A stretch of DNA of 39,621 nt. Origin: Methanobacteriota archaeon (GTDB taxonomy: Archaea; Thermoplasmatota; Thermoplasmata; RBG-16-68-12). Positions 7,726 to 16,273 of this stretch are shown here, piece by piece. Below the pieces are notes generated by a model. That model had not been told where the DNA came from, ran no database searches, and saw only the letters and a program-made list of their open reading frames with translations. The first letter of the stretch is position 1. Each line of letters begins with the position of its first letter. The DNA is taken from NCBI GenBank assembly GCA_005878915.1, contig VBML01000030.1, forward strand, positions 1 to 39,621, written 5' to 3'. The position numbers were made by a program, and so were the translations under genes.

Positions 7726-8595
7726 TTGAAGGTCGTCGCGGGGTCGGCAAGCGTAGGGCTCGCTCGGGAACTTGCGAAGACCACTGGAGCAGACTTCGTT
7801 GACGTCGCGTACGAGAAGCACGCGGGCGGGTTCCCGGACGGGGAGAGGTACGTCCGGGTGATGGATGCGCTCGAGGGCGAATCCGTGTCGGTCGTCGCTT
7901 CGACCCATCCGGACCCGATGATCGTGGAGCTTCTTCTGCTCCTCGACGCGGTGCGGGATCTGCGCCCCCGCCGCGTGACCCTCGTGATTCCGTACTTCGG
8001 ATATGGCCGGCAGGACAGGCGCTTCGAATCCGGCGAAGCGGTCTCGGCGAAGGCCCTCGCGAGGCACCTCTCCGAGGGAGTGGACGAGGTCCTGACAATG
8101 GGACTGCACAGCCCCGACATCCTGAAGTTCTTCGAGGTGCCCGCGCGCGAGGTCAGCGGCATGCCCGCGGTCGGCAGGTTCCTGAAGACCCGGGAGATCG
8201 ACCTGGTGCTCGCGCCCGACAGGGGAGCCGTCCGCCACGCAAAAGAGGTCGCCTCCGCCTCCGGGAAGCCATGGGATGCGCTCGAAAAGACGCGCATCGA
8301 CTCATACACCGTGAGGTTCGAGCCGAAGCGATTGGACGTGCGTGGGCGCCGGGTCGCAATCATTGACGACGTCATCTCCACGGGCGGGACCGTCGCGCTC
8401 GCAGCGAAGGAACTCCAGGCCCAGGGGGCGAAGCACGTCCTCGTCGCCACCCTGCATGGGCTCTTCGTGGGGAACGCGTGGGACAAGCTCGCCGTCTGCG
8501 ACGAGGTCGCGAGTTCGGACACGGTTCCCTCGCGGGCGACGAAGTTCTCCGTAGCTCCTGAGCTTGCGGCGGGGATCAAGGCCGCCCGCCCATAG
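7726..8595 (+). CDS. prs: Ribose-phosphate pyrophosphokinase (PRPP synthetase)
   Basis: A 289-residue enzyme making 5-phosphoribosyl diphosphate from ribose 5-phosphate and ATP, the precursor of nucleotides, histidine and NAD. Family signatures in order: FPDGERYVR at 36-44, IPYFGYGRQDRRF at 88-100 (ATP-binding loop), LHSPDILKFF around H128, VLAPDRGAVRHAKEVA at 161-176, and the PRPP loop IIDDVISTGGT at 212-222. The length is typical of the short archaeal class. The TTG start places MKVVAGSAS exactly where relatives begin, and a strong TATA box lies 35 nt upstream. Confidence 0.95.
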   Translation: MKVVAGSASVGLARELAKTTGADFVDVAYEKHAGGFPDGERYVRVMDALEGESVSVVASTHPDPMIVELLLLLDAVRDLRPRRVTLVIPYFGYGRQDRRFESGEAVSAKALARHLSEGVDEVLTMGLHSPDILKFFEVPAREVSGMPAVGRFLKTREIDLVLAPDRGAVRHAKEVASASGKPWDALEKTRIDSYTVRFEPKRLDVRGRRVAIIDDVISTGGTVALAAKELQAQGAKHVLVATLHGLFVGNAWDKLAVCDEVASSDTVPSRATKFSVAPELAAGIKAARP

Positions 8596-8610
8596 CGGTG
8601 CCTCCGGTCT

Positions 8611-9702
8611 TCACGCGGAAGGCTCGACGGGCCGACTAAGATTCGTCGCCCTCTCGAGGTATCGGTTGTACGCGATGAGCGCAATCGACCTGGCGTATCC
8701 GCCCACCTGTGCGAGGTGCGTGTAGATCGTCCCGAGAGGGAGGATGCCCCTCGCGTCCTTCACGCCACGCATCACGAGCCGGACGAGCTCTCCCTGCTGC
8801 GCTTGGAGTTCCGCACACAGGCGAAGGGCTTCGTTCGCCTGCTTGAGGTCTCGGGAGAGGAGAGCCCCGAGAGCCTTCCCGTATGCCCGCCCGATGAGTT
8901 CTGCGGTCGCCTGGAGGGCCTTCAGGAGGGAGGCGGGCAGCGCGAGGTCCATCGCGATCACCTCCCGCACCTGTGACGCGATGGCGTAACAGTGATCCGC
9001 CGCCTCCTCGAGGTCCCGGGCGATCGCGCGATTCCCCGCGATCTCGAGACGGGAGCGCATCCCGAGCCGCTCGACGAGGGCCTCGTCCGTTTGCGCAAGC
9101 AGAATGAGTCGCAGGATGAGCCAGTACATCGTGTCCGCGTCGTCCTCCCGTTTCATCGCGTCCCCCGCGAGCGTCGCGTCCCCGTGAGCCAGCGCGTCGA
9201 ACGATTCCGTAAGCATCGTCGACGCGAGGTTGTAGAGCCTTTTCAGGAGGGTCTCGATCGGGTAGTTCGAGGGATCGATGGAGGCGTGCAGGGCGACGCG
9301 CTGCGGATTCTCTTCGATGATTCCGATGCCCATCAGCCGACGGACCGCCCGGCGGATCTCGTCCTGGTGATCGCTTCGGATTCGCTGGGTAGCCCGGATG
9401 AGGATTTTGTCTCGACCAAGGACGTAATTCCCCACGATGACACGCTCGAGCATCCCGGGTTCGTCGCACAGGTCCGCGTCGACGACGACCTCCGCGGTCC
9501 TTCGGGCCCGCTCCTCGGCGAGGGGTCCGGGGAGTAACAGTAGGGCCTCCCCCTCTTCGACCACGAACAGCTGGTCTCCCTTCTTCAGGTTCCGCTGCTC
9601 CACCCATTCCTTGGGGAGGGACACGGTGAGAGTCGCCGCGCCCACCTTCTGGATCTTCCGGGACTCCATGGACTCGCCTCTTGACCGGTTTGTTTCGAGC
9701 AT
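8611..9702 (-). CDS. AbrB-PhoU fusion, phosphate-uptake-type regulator
   Basis: A 363-residue protein. Residues 12-56 form an AbrB/SpoVT swapped-hairpin DNA-binding domain (RKIQKVGAATLTVSLPKEWV, then KKGDQLFVVEEG). The rest is helical and carries two PhoU repeats, with acidic-helix sequences such as MKREDDADTMYWLILR and RDLEEAADHCYAIASQVRE. In archaea such fusions are taken to sense phosphate status and control transport genes; no pst genes are in the window. The first ATG (9702) is used because the TATA-like GTATAC is 38 nt upstream; the internal ATG at 9669 would start exactly at the conserved domain and is an alternative. It may bind the TATAC repeats in front of it. Confidence 0.85.
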   Translation of the reverse strand: MLETNRSRGESMESRKIQKVGAATLTVSLPKEWVEQRNLKKGDQLFVVEEGEALLLLPGPLAEERARRTAEVVVDADLCDEPGMLERVIVGNYVLGRDKILIRATQRIRSDHQDEIRRAVRRLMGIGIIEENPQRVALHASIDPSNYPIETLLKRLYNLASTMLTESFDALAHGDATLAGDAMKREDDADTMYWLILRLILLAQTDEALVERLGMRSRLEIAGNRAIARDLEEAADHCYAIASQVREVIAMDLALPASLLKALQATAELIGRAYGKALGALLSRDLKQANEALRLCAELQAQQGELVRLVMRGVKDARGILPLGTIYTHLAQVGGYARSIALIAYNRYLERATNLSRPVEPSA

Positions 9703-9735
9703 GCGTCTTCTAACGATGAGTCGGTACTCGACCCC

Positions 9736-9787
9736 TGTATACCTTAAGAATATACTTGAATATACTGCTCTTTCATAATATATATTG
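9736..9787. promoter_or_regulatory. A/T-rich regulatory region with three TATAC repeats
   Basis: Between the divergent AbrB-PhoU and PAC2 genes, TATAC occurs at 9738-9742, 9751-9755 and 9761-9765; the last two sit in a 10-nt direct repeat GAATATACTT/GAATATACTG. A run TAATATATATT follows at 9777-9787. The first copy is placed as the TATA box of the - gene. The others are on one face of the helix and could be operator copies for the AbrB domain. Confidence 0.4.
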
Positions 9788-9839
9788 CCTCACGCAAACG
9801 CGACCCTCGTGCCCGCGGTAACCCCCTTTCGCTCCCTTT

Positions 9840-9846
9840 CTTATAC
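9840..9846 (+). promoter_or_regulatory. TATA box of the PAC2-family gene
   Basis: CTTATAC, centred 38 nt before the ATG at 9881. It supports that ATG over the upstream start at 9785, which would lie before the transcription start. Confidence 0.45.
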
Positions 9847-9880
9847 GAGCGACCCCTTCGGCCTGCGGGGATCGGAGGGC

Positions 9881-10615
9881 ATGACAGAAATCGCGTTTCG
9901 GACCTTCAAGGAGGTCAACCTCGCGGGGGGCACCGTCATCGAGGCGATCCCGTCCGTCGGCCTCGTCAGCACGATCGCGGCGACGTACATGATTACGACC
10001 CTTCCCACGGACCAAGTATGCGCGATCGATTCGGATGAGTTCCCTCCGCTCTCGATGGTGTACGCGTTCAAACCCAAGTTCCCCGTCCGGATCTACGCCA
10101 TGGCCGACACGAAGCTCGCCATCTTCATCGCCGAGGTCCCGCTCCCGCCCCGCGTCCACCGGGCGTTGGCCTTGGAGCTCCTCAAGTGGGCGACGGCGCA
10201 CCACTGCCGCCAGATCGTCTCCCTCGAGGGCCTCCCGTTGCCGGCCGCGGACCCGCCAAAGGACATTGAGGTGTGGGGCGTGGGATCGACGGACTCCGCC
10301 CGCAAGACCTTAGAAACGGCGGGGATCCGGCAGCTCGAGACGGGAATGGTCTCAGGCGTTTCCGGCGTCCTGCTGAACGAGGGACGGTGGCAGTTCTATG
10401 ATGTGATTACTCTTCTGGCGGAGGCCCAACCCGCGATTCCTGACGCGAATGCGGCGGCGCGGCTGCTCGAGACCGTCGACATCCTCCTCCCGGAGGTCAA
10501 GCTCGACCTCCAGCCTCTAAAGGAGCAGGCCAAGGCACTGGAATTTCACCTGAAACAGCTGCGCGACGAAGCAAGGCCGGCGATTTCAGATACCTCGGCG
10601 GGGATGTTCCGGTAG
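9881..10615 (+). CDS. PAC2-family (proteasome assembly chaperone-like) protein
   Basis: A 244-residue cytoplasmic protein of the PAC2/DUF75 family, related to eukaryotic proteasome assembly chaperones and archaeal PbaB. The signature GTVIEAIPSVGLVSTIAATYMI is near residue 20, followed by IVSLEGLP and the segment LETGMVSGVSGVLLNEG. The C-terminus has a long helical tail (LKEQAKALEFHLKQLRDEA). The frame is open back to 9785, but the ATG at 9881 starts close to the conserved region and has a TATA box at the right distance. The last 30 nt overlap the tail of the convergent regulator gene. Confidence 0.88.
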   Translation: MTEIAFRTFKEVNLAGGTVIEAIPSVGLVSTIAATYMITTLPTDQVCAIDSDEFPPLSMVYAFKPKFPVRIYAMADTKLAIFIAEVPLPPRVHRALALELLKWATAHHCRQIVSLEGLPLPAADPPKDIEVWGVGSTDSARKTLETAGIRQLETGMVSGVSGVLLNEGRWQFYDVITLLAEAQPAIPDANAAARLLETVDILLPEVKLDLQPLKEQAKALEFHLKQLRDEARPAISDTSAGMFR

Positions 10616-11260
10616 GCGCCCTCCGGGAACCGTTGGGGGCAGGCGCCCCATGGACCCTTTCGTCGCACCCGCCTTCAGCCGGAGGTACCGATCCTTGTAG
10701 AGCTTCTCGCACGACGTGCAACATAGATAATGTGTGCGTCCGTCCATCTTCCAGCGAACCGGGTCGCCCTCGATGACTCGCCCGCACTCGAAACATTGGA
10801 GGATGGCGATGAGCCCTTCGGACACCAGAGCCCGCGGCGCGTCCTTGAATCCTTTCTGGGCGACGTGATGCTCCACCGAGCGAACCCCCGGGAGTCCCCG
10901 TGCCTTCCTGACGAACTGTGAGATCAGGCCGGGCGCCGACAAGAACGCCTCTGCAATAATCCGCGATCCCTCTGTCCGGATCGTCCATCGGACCTCGTTG
11001 AGGGCGGAAAGGGCAGCCCCCACGCTATCCTCGGTTCCCCGCACACACCGCAACAGCAGGACGACGCGGGTTTGGCGGAGCCTGTTAGCGTCCACAACCG
11101 CGCGGTACGCCGTCAACACGCCGATCTGCTCCAGGTTCGCCACCCGGGCGCTCACCGTGGGTACGCTCACGCCGACTCTGCGAGCAAGTTGCCGATACGA
11201 CAGGCGAGCGTCCTCCTGCAGCGCGCGAAGAATTTCGACGTCCGTCCGGTCGAGCTTCAC
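10586..11260 (-). CDS. Lrp/AsnC regulator with TRASH metal-binding domain
   Basis: A 224-residue regulator. Residues 1-60 are the Lrp winged helix ([37 protein letters not shown]). About 62-145 is the AsnC-type RAM domain. Residues 155-192 form a TRASH domain with C156, C159, C180, C181 and C184, a fold known to bind metals. It is divergent from a CPC-type P1B-ATPase with a palindrome in the 84-nt gap, so a copper-responsive regulator is the best reading, like CopT/CopR-type archaeal regulators. A basic, proline-rich tail follows the TRASH domain and overlaps the PAC2 gene end. Confidence 0.9.
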   Translation of the reverse strand: MKLDRTDVEILRALQEDARLSYRQLARRVGVSVPTVSARVANLEQIGVLTAYRAVVDANRLRQTRVVLLLRCVRGTEDSVGAALSALNEVRWTIRTEGSRIIAEAFLSAPGLISQFVRKARGLPGVRSVEHHVAQKGFKDAPRALVSEGLIAILQCFECGRVIEGDPVRWKMDGRTHYLCCTSCEKLYKDRYLRLKAGATKGSMGRLPPTVPGGRLPEHPRRGI

Positions 11261-11283
11261 GGATCAACGACGCTGCTCGGCCT

Positions 11284-11302
11284 CATAAGACTTTACAAAT
11301 GT
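11284..11302. promoter_or_regulatory. Palindromic operator and promoters between TRASH-Lrp and copper ATPase
   Basis: TTACA (11293-11297) and TGTAA, separated by two bases, make a perfect 5+2+5 inverted repeat. A TATA-like TCTTAT on - ends beside it, about 27 nt before the regulator start. The palindrome itself overlaps the only TATA-like sequence (TTTACAAA) for the + gene. Binding would therefore affect both genes. Confidence 0.5.
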
Positions 11303-11344
11303 AAGGCGATTGTCGGATGGCCTCCCTCCGACTCTCGGTTCGCG

Positions 11345-13510
11345 ATGGCAGTAGACCCGGTCTGCGGGATGTACGTCGATGAGGCGACTTCCACCCTGAA
11401 TGCCATCGTCCGCGGGAGGAAGTACTACTTCTGCTCGACGACGTGCTTGGAGACGTTCCTTGAACCGGAGAAGGAGCTGAACCGGCTACGCTTCCTCGTC
11501 CTTTTCTCCTTCGGCCTCGGGATCCCCGCCTTCGTCCTCTCGCTCGCCATGGAGCTTCGGCCAGTGCCGGAGGCGTGGATGCTCCCGCTCACCTTCGCCG
11601 TCTTCCTCATGGCGACGCCCGTCCAGTTCTGGCCCGGCTGGCGATTCTACCGGGGAACGAGGGACGCGATCAAGAACCGGAGCGCGAACATGGACGTCCT
11701 GATTGCTTTGGGGACGACCGCCGCCTGGGGGTACAGCACAATCATAGTAGCCGCCTTGCTCCTCGGTGTGCCGAACGTCGACCCCTCGACCTACTACGAT
11801 ACGGCGGCAATCATCATCGCCCTCATCCTTCTTGGAAAGTACTTTGAAGAAGTCGCGAAGGGCCGAGCCTCCGAGGCCTTGCGCAAGCTGATGGACCTCC
11901 AGCCCCGGACCGCGAAGGTCCTGCGGGATGGGAAGGAAGAGGACATTCCCGTCGAGCTCGTGCAGGTCGATGACCTCGTCGTCGTCCGGCCAGGAGAGCG
12001 GATTCCCGTCGATGGTGTGATCGCGGCGGGATTCTCAGCGGTCGACGAGTCGATGATCACAGGGGAGTCGATTCCCGTGGAAAAGAACGTCGGGGACCCC
12101 GCCATCGGCGCGACGATCAACAAGTCGGGGCTGCTGACGATTCGTGCGACGAAGGTCGGGAAGGACACGGCGCTCTCGCAGATCATCCAACTCGTGGAGG
12201 CCGCTCAGGTCTCCCGCGCGCCGATCCAACGTCTGGCGGACCGGGTCGCCTCCGTGTTCGTTCCCGCCGTCATCCTTTCTGCGGTCGGCGCCGCCGCGTA
12301 TTGGTACTTCCTTGGCTTCTCGGCCCTGACGTCTGTCCTCCAGACATACCACCTCGACACCCCGATCACCGCGTCCCTGTTCGTGTTCGTCGCAGTCATC
12401 ATCATTGCGTGTCCTTGCGCCCTCGGGATTGCGACCCCGACCGCCATCATGGTCGGGACAGGAAAGGGAGCGGAAAACGGGCTCCTAATCAAGGGCGGGG
12501 AATACCTCGAGAAAGCCCAGCGTCTCACGGCGATCGTGTTCGACAAGACGGGCACCCTAACGAAGGGACGGCCCTCTGTGACGGACGTTGTTGAGGTCGG
12601 GGGGACCAGGGAGGAGCGCGTCCTCGAGCTCGCGGCCTCCGCGGAGAAGGGGTCCGAGCACCCACTCGGGGAGGCGATCGTTCGGCGGGCCCTCGCCGCC
12701 GGACACGCGCCGTCGAACCCCGTGGATTTCGAGGCCGTTCCCGGCCAAGGCGTGCGCGCGCGGGTCTCGGGATCCGCCGTCCTCCTGGGAAACCGGAGGC
12801 TCATGGCGCAAGCGGACGTTCCCACGGATCCGGTGGAGCCTATCCTCGCCCGCCTCGAGAGCGAGGGGAAGACCGCCATGCTTCTCGCCGTCGACGGGAG
12901 CCTCGCGGGGATCATCGCCGTCGCGGACACACCGAAGGAACATTCCGCGGAGGCGATCGCTTCTCTAAAGCGGATGGGGCTCGAGGTCGTCATGCTGACC
13001 GGGGACAACCGGCGGACCGCGGAGTCTGTCGCCCGCCAGCTTGGTATCGACAATGTGATCGCGGAGGTCCTCCCCGGTCAGAAGGCGGAGAAAATCCGCG
13101 AACTCCAACGCGCGGGAAAGGTCACCGCCATGGTCGGGGACGGGATCAACGATGCGCCCGCCCTCGCGCAGGCGGATGTCGGGATCGCCCTAGGGAGTGG
13201 GACGGACGTCGCGATGGAGGCGGGTGGGATCGTGCTGATTAAGGACGACCTGCGGGATGTCGTCGCTTCCATCCAGCTGAGCAAGAGCACGGTGAAGAAG
13301 ATCCGATCGAACCTGTTCTGGGCGTTCTTCTACAATGTCGCATTGATCCCCGTTGCGGCGGGCGTGCTCGCTGGGTTCGGGATTCTGCTCGACCCGATTC
13401 TCGCGGGGGCCGCGATGGGGTTCAGCTCCGTCTCTGTCGTAACGAACTCCCTCACGCTGAAGAGGTTCCGGATCTCCTCGCGGTCGTCGCGACGAGCCTC
13501 GCGGCCCTAG
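11345..13510 (+). CDS. copA: Copper-exporting P1B-type ATPase with N-terminal YHS domain
   Basis: A 721-residue P-type ATPase that pumps Cu+ out across the cytoplasmic membrane. An N-terminal YHS/TRASH-like motif (DPVCGM, C30, C34) replaces the usual HMA domain. Core motifs follow: TGES near 239, CPC near 357 in membrane helix 6, DKTGTLTKG with D400 phosphorylated, SEHP at about 437-440, and GDGINDAPA near 598. The last two helices carry the YN and MxxSS residues typical of the Cu+ class (P1B-1). The frame is open upstream to 11072, but ATG 11345 begins exactly at the YHS motif and avoids the divergent regulator. Confidence 0.95.
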   Translation: MAVDPVCGMYVDEATSTLNAIVRGRKYYFCSTTCLETFLEPEKELNRLRFLVLFSFGLGIPAFVLSLAMELRPVPEAWMLPLTFAVFLMATPVQFWPGWRFYRGTRDAIKNRSANMDVLIALGTTAAWGYSTIIVAALLLGVPNVDPSTYYDTAAIIIALILLGKYFEEVAKGRASEALRKLMDLQPRTAKVLRDGKEEDIPVELVQVDDLVVVRPGERIPVDGVIAAGFSAVDESMITGESIPVEKNVGDPAIGATINKSGLLTIRATKVGKDTALSQIIQLVEAAQVSRAPIQRLADRVASVFVPAVILSAVGAAAYWYFLGFSALTSVLQTYHLDTPITASLFVFVAVIIIACPCALGIATPTAIMVGTGKGAENGLLIKGGEYLEKAQRLTAIVFDKTGTLTKGRPSVTDVVEVGGTREERVLELAASAEKGSEHPLGEAIVRRALAAGHAPSNPVDFEAVPGQGVRARVSGSAVLLGNRRLMAQADVPTDPVEPILARLESEGKTAMLLAVDGSLAGIIAVADTPKEHSAEAIASLKRMGLEVVMLTGDNRRTAESVARQLGIDNVIAEVLPGQKAEKIRELQRAGKVTAMVGDGINDAPALAQADVGIALGSGTDVAMEAGGIVLIKDDLRDVVASIQLSKSTVKKIRSNLFWAFFYNVALIPVAAGVLAGFGILLDPILAGAAMGFSSVSVVTNSLTLKRFRISSRSSRRASRP

Positions 13511-13590
13511 CGGTCGCCGCCGCCTCGGACGTCGGCCCCCTTCGATTTGTCCTCGGCTTCGCCCTCGTCCTATTCCTCCCTGGCTACTCG

Positions 13591-14346
13591 ATGGTCGCCG
13601 CTGTCTTCCCGAGGAACGGCGAGGTGGGGTGGATCGAGCGCGCCGCTCTGAGCTTCGGCCTTAGCATCGCGACCGTGCCCCTCGTTGGTCTCCTCTTGGA
13701 CGCCTCCCCCTGGGGGGTCCGCCTTGAATCTGCCGTCGCCGCGCTCTTGGTTGTCACGCTCGGGACTACCGCGGTCGCGTACTGGCGTCGAGTCCGTGTG
13801 CCCCCGGAAGAGCGGCTCGCCCTTTCCCTGGAGTTCGCCCCGCCAAGATGGCGCGGGCTCTCACCCTTCGACAAGGCTCTTACGATTGGCGTCATCGTCT
13901 CGCTCTCCCTCGCCGCCGGTGGCCTCGCGTACGCGCACGGGACGCCGCCCGCCCGAGCCGGCTTCACGGAATTCTACCTCTTGGCCCCCAACGGAGGAAT
14001 CAATCCGGAGGACTATCCGCTGCGGGTCAACGCGAGCGAACCAGCGGCCGTAATCATCGGAATCGCGAACCACGAGAATCGGGAGATGAACTACACGGTC
14101 TCGATCCAACTCGTGAACGTTCAGTACGTGTACAACGGAACGACGAAGAGGAACGACACCGTCGAGCTTGGCAACGCGACCCTAGACGTGCTGCAGGTGA
14201 CCGTGCCAAACGCCGAGCGATGGGAATCCCGGTACGGATTTCGGATTCCGAGTCCCGGGGAGTACCAACTGCGGTTTCTTCTCTTCACATCCCCGCCCCA
14301 GGGGCTCCCCTATCGCTTTGTCCAGCTACGCATCCACGTCGACTAG
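13591..14346 (+). CDS. DUF1616 membrane protein (5' end uncertain)
   Basis: The annotated part has 251 residues: membrane helices near 20-35, 48-65 and 93-112, then an extracytoplasmic domain beginning FTEFYLLAPNGG with several N-glycosylation-like NxT/NxS sites, the DUF1616 signature. The conserved family N-terminus continues upstream in the same frame: codons from about 13474 read [17 protein letters not shown] and VLGFALVLFLPGYS. Yet no ATG, GTG or TTG exists in that frame before 13591. Either a non-standard start, a frameshift error or reinitiation at copA's end is needed. The role is unknown; DUF1616 proteins often accompany surface-glycan loci. Confidence 0.75.
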   Translation: MVAAVFPRNGEVGWIERAALSFGLSIATVPLVGLLLDASPWGVRLESAVAALLVVTLGTTAVAYWRRVRVPPEERLALSLEFAPPRWRGLSPFDKALTIGVIVSLSLAAGGLAYAHGTPPARAGFTEFYLLAPNGGINPEDYPLRVNASEPAAVIIGIANHENREMNYTVSIQLVNVQYVYNGTTKRNDTVELGNATLDVLQVTVPNAERWESRYGFRIPSPGEYQLRFLLFTSPPQGLPYRFVQLRIHVD

Positions 14347-14486
14347 ATATCACCTACACCGTGACCGCTGAGGCGGCGATGGGAATCCCGAACCCGACTG
14401 CCGATGCCGCCTCACAATCGGCGAAAGACAAACGCCTGGCGCGGGGGACTGCCCAGAACACTCTACACTTGACGAGCGCCCCAGCT

Positions 14487-14504
14487 CCCGAAATCATTGT
14501 CGGG
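14487..14504. repeat. Short inverted repeat
   Basis: CCCGA (14487-14491) and TCGGG (14500-14504) flank an 8-nt loop. A short stem, listed because it is one of three in the non-coding stretch. Confidence 0.3.
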
Positions 14505-14624
14505 CGGCCCCAAGCGAGGCGGTGCACGTCTAACCGTTGGTCGCCAGACGTAAACATAGGTGCCTTTTCTGTCCTCGGACATGGCAGGCCCGGAGGTGAA
14601 CGACAAGCACGCTCTGTGAAACGG

Positions 14625-14678
14625 GCCGATGGGGCGCCGACGGGCCGGCGACTCTGGGCCCCGACGCCCCGCTTCGGC
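14625..14678. repeat. Long compound hairpin
   Basis: Three nested paired arms: GCCGA/TCGGC (14625-14629 with 14674-14678), GGGGCG/CGCCCC (14631-14636 with 14665-14670), and GGGCC/GGCCC (14642-14646 with 14657-14661). The outer arms are joined through a small bulge and the inner one through an internal loop. The stem is strong in RNA. It is not followed by a T-tract. Confidence 0.45.
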
Positions 14679-14792
14679 AATCAAAATCGCCCCCCTGCAG
14701 CCGAATCTCCCCTCGTTGCATTCTGCTCGGCAGTCACCAAGGTTTAGCGCATCGGCGAACGGGATCCGATGCTAGCGGTCACCCGAGCCTAG

Positions 14793-14813
14793 GCCCGAAG
14801 AACACATTCGGGC
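14793..14813. repeat. Perfect 7-bp hairpin upstream of the GvpD-like gene
   Basis: GCCCGAA (14793-14799) and TTCGGGC (14807-14813) flank the loop GAACACA. It lies 67 nt before ATG 14881 and may be a regulator site or part of an RNA. Confidence 0.4.
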
Positions 14814-14880
14814 ACACGAGAGCACAGGCGCGTGAAATACCCTCCAGGGAATCCCCCACTGTGGGTCGCGGGTGATCTAG

Positions 14881-15423
14881 ATGCTGAAAATTGAGAAAGG
14901 GCCGAGCTCAGACATGCCCTTGCCTCCAGAACTGGAGAAGCTCCTACATCGTGAAACCCTCCTCGTCCTCGTCAAGGGGGAGACCGGCACCGGGAAGACG
15001 ACCGCGGCGCTCGAACTCATGGCCCGCCTCCAGTCGGCAGGGGATACCGTCCACCTGTCCACTCGAACGTACCCCGACAAGCTCGCGTACCAACACGCCC
15101 TATTCTCGAAGCTCGCGGGCCGCAAGAACGTCCATTTCTTCTCCAGCCTCGAGTTCGATCCGACGCAGTTCCTCGTCGCTCACAACGTTGTGTCTGGGCT
15201 GTATCGCCTCCTGTCGACGATGGACCGTCCCCTCCTCGTCCTCGATTCGTGGGAGGGGATCGCGGACTACGTGCCCCCCGAGGCCCGGATGAAGGTGGAG
15301 GCGTCCCTAATGGCCGTCCTTGAGGACGCCCGCGCTCGGATGATCCTCGTGAGCGAGCGCCCGGATCACCCTCGAAGGCGGCCGGTTCCGGTACCTCGAA
15401 CCATTCGCCTTCACGCTCCCTGA
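14881..15423 (+). CDS. GvpD-like P-loop ATPase, N-terminal part (frameshifted)
   Basis: A 180-residue frame forming the first RecA-like domain. Walker A is GETGTGKT at 33-40 and Walker B is LLVLDS at 118-123. The last ~18 residues (arginine/proline-rich) do not look native. In the +1 frame the DNA reads ITLEGGRFRYLEPFAFTLPE from about 15366 and runs without a stop into the next ORF, so the two are one gene broken near 15360-15370. A GGTGAT Shine-Dalgarno (14871-14876) precedes the ATG. Relatives are annotated as gas-vesicle-type GvpD/KaiC-like regulators or RecA-superfamily ATPases; no gas vesicle structural genes are here. Confidence 0.8.
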   Translation: MLKIEKGPSSDMPLPPELEKLLHRETLLVLVKGETGTGKTTAALELMARLQSAGDTVHLSTRTYPDKLAYQHALFSKLAGRKNVHFFSSLEFDPTQFLVAHNVVSGLYRLLSTMDRPLLVLDSWEGIADYVPPEARMKVEASLMAVLEDARARMILVSERPDHPRRRPVPVPRTIRLHAP

Positions 15424-15433
15424 GCGCACGTCC

Positions 15434-16273
15434 ATGTTTCGTCCCCTGGCGAATACACCGACCCACATGTCCACGGGAAGCCGGGACATCGACGCCCTTT
15501 TGGGGGGCGGAGTCCCTCGGGGTTCCACGGTCCTCTTCGAGATCCGCGGGGACGTCCCGTTCGACGCGCAGGTGTACGTACCCGTCACGGCCCTCTTGAA
15601 CTTCCTTGCGACGAACAATGCTGTAATGGCGTTCCTCTACAGCGACTACGACCCGACGCGGGCACGTCTTTTCGCCACGCAGTTCATGCCTGAGGATGTG
15701 TACGATGCGAATATGCGAGTGTTCACGACGGACCGAGTCGAGGACCCCGTCGCCATCAAGTTCTCCCTGAACCCGAAGGAGGACTTCGACAAGTGGCTGG
15801 ACACATACAGCGCGTACAAGAAGGAAGGAAAGACGATCTGGATGTTGATGGCCCTGGATACCGTCGAGAACTTCTACGGGCAGGGAGTCATGAACTTCCT
15901 TGCGACCGTCGCAGCCCGAGCCGCCGTGAACAAGGACATCCAGTCGATCGTCGCGCGGCCGAATCTGGAGCTCACTCAGAAGGTCGCGAACATCTCCCAG
16001 ATTCACCTCGTCCTGAGCCAGCGGTGGGGCACCCTGATCCTTTACGGAGTGAAGCCGAGGACAGGATTCTACGCGCTCCAGTTCACGTTCGGCCACGGGT
16101 ACCCGGAGTTCGAGCTCATCCCGCTCGATGATATCTCTTTGAGCAAGGAGGTCCTTGCGGAGAAGGAACGACCCCCGCTTGTGTCGTTCGCGGACCGACG
16201 CCATGAGGCCCGCGAAGACTTCTTCGAGGCCGTGATGACCTCCCTGATTCGATCAAGAAAAGGGGGCACGTAA
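15434..16273 (+). CDS. GvpD-like ATPase, C-terminal part (frameshifted)
   Basis: A 279-residue frame carrying the second, degenerate KaiC-like domain. It opens with MSTGSRDIDALLGGGVPRGSTV, the usual lead-in to Walker A, but the loop itself is FEIRGDVPFDAQ and lacks GKT, so this half probably does not hydrolyse ATP. DVEDPVAIKF-type and IWMLMALDTVENFY segments follow. Coding actually extends upstream to about 15366 in this frame, joining the preceding P-loop half. The stop TAA shares its last base with the ATG of the KaiC-like gene, so they are translationally linked. Confidence 0.78.
   Translation: MFRPLANTPTHMSTGSRDIDALLGGGVPRGSTVLFEIRGDVPFDAQVYVPVTALLNFLATNNAVMAFLYSDYDPTRARLFATQFMPEDVYDANMRVFTTDRVEDPVAIKFSLNPKEDFDKWLDTYSAYKKEGKTIWMLMALDTVENFYGQGVMNFLATVAARAAVNKDIQSIVARPNLELTQKVANISQIHLVLSQRWGTLILYGVKPRTGFYALQFTFGHGYPEFELIPLDDISLSKEVLAEKERPPLVSFADRRHEAREDFFEAVMTSLIRSRKGGT

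Larger units (their letters stand above)
14347..14880. other. 534-nt stretch without a convincing gene, with hairpins
   Basis: No frame here has the residue pattern of a protein family; the open frames are low-complexity shadows. Three inverted repeats stand out (14487-14504, 14625-14678, 14793-14813), and an A/T patch GTAAACATA near 14549-14557 could be a promoter. A structured RNA is possible, but I do not recognise RNase P, SRP or another known RNA. Confidence 0.4.

Noticed and set aside
11072-11344. N-terminal extension of the copper ATPase
   Set aside because: It is antisense to the TRASH-Lrp gene and has no metal-binding domain; the YHS motif begins at ATG 11345.
14354-14680. 108-residue open frame on - in the gap
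   Set aside because: No family pattern, no ribosome site, composition as expected by chance in GC-rich DNA.
13848-14747. 299-residue open frame on + reaching into the non-coding stretch
   Set aside because: Overlaps the DUF1616 gene in another frame and has arginine-rich low-complexity sequence throughout.
15017-16204. 395-residue open frame on -
   Set aside because: Antisense to the GvpD-like gene, strongly charged, no domain; a shadow.
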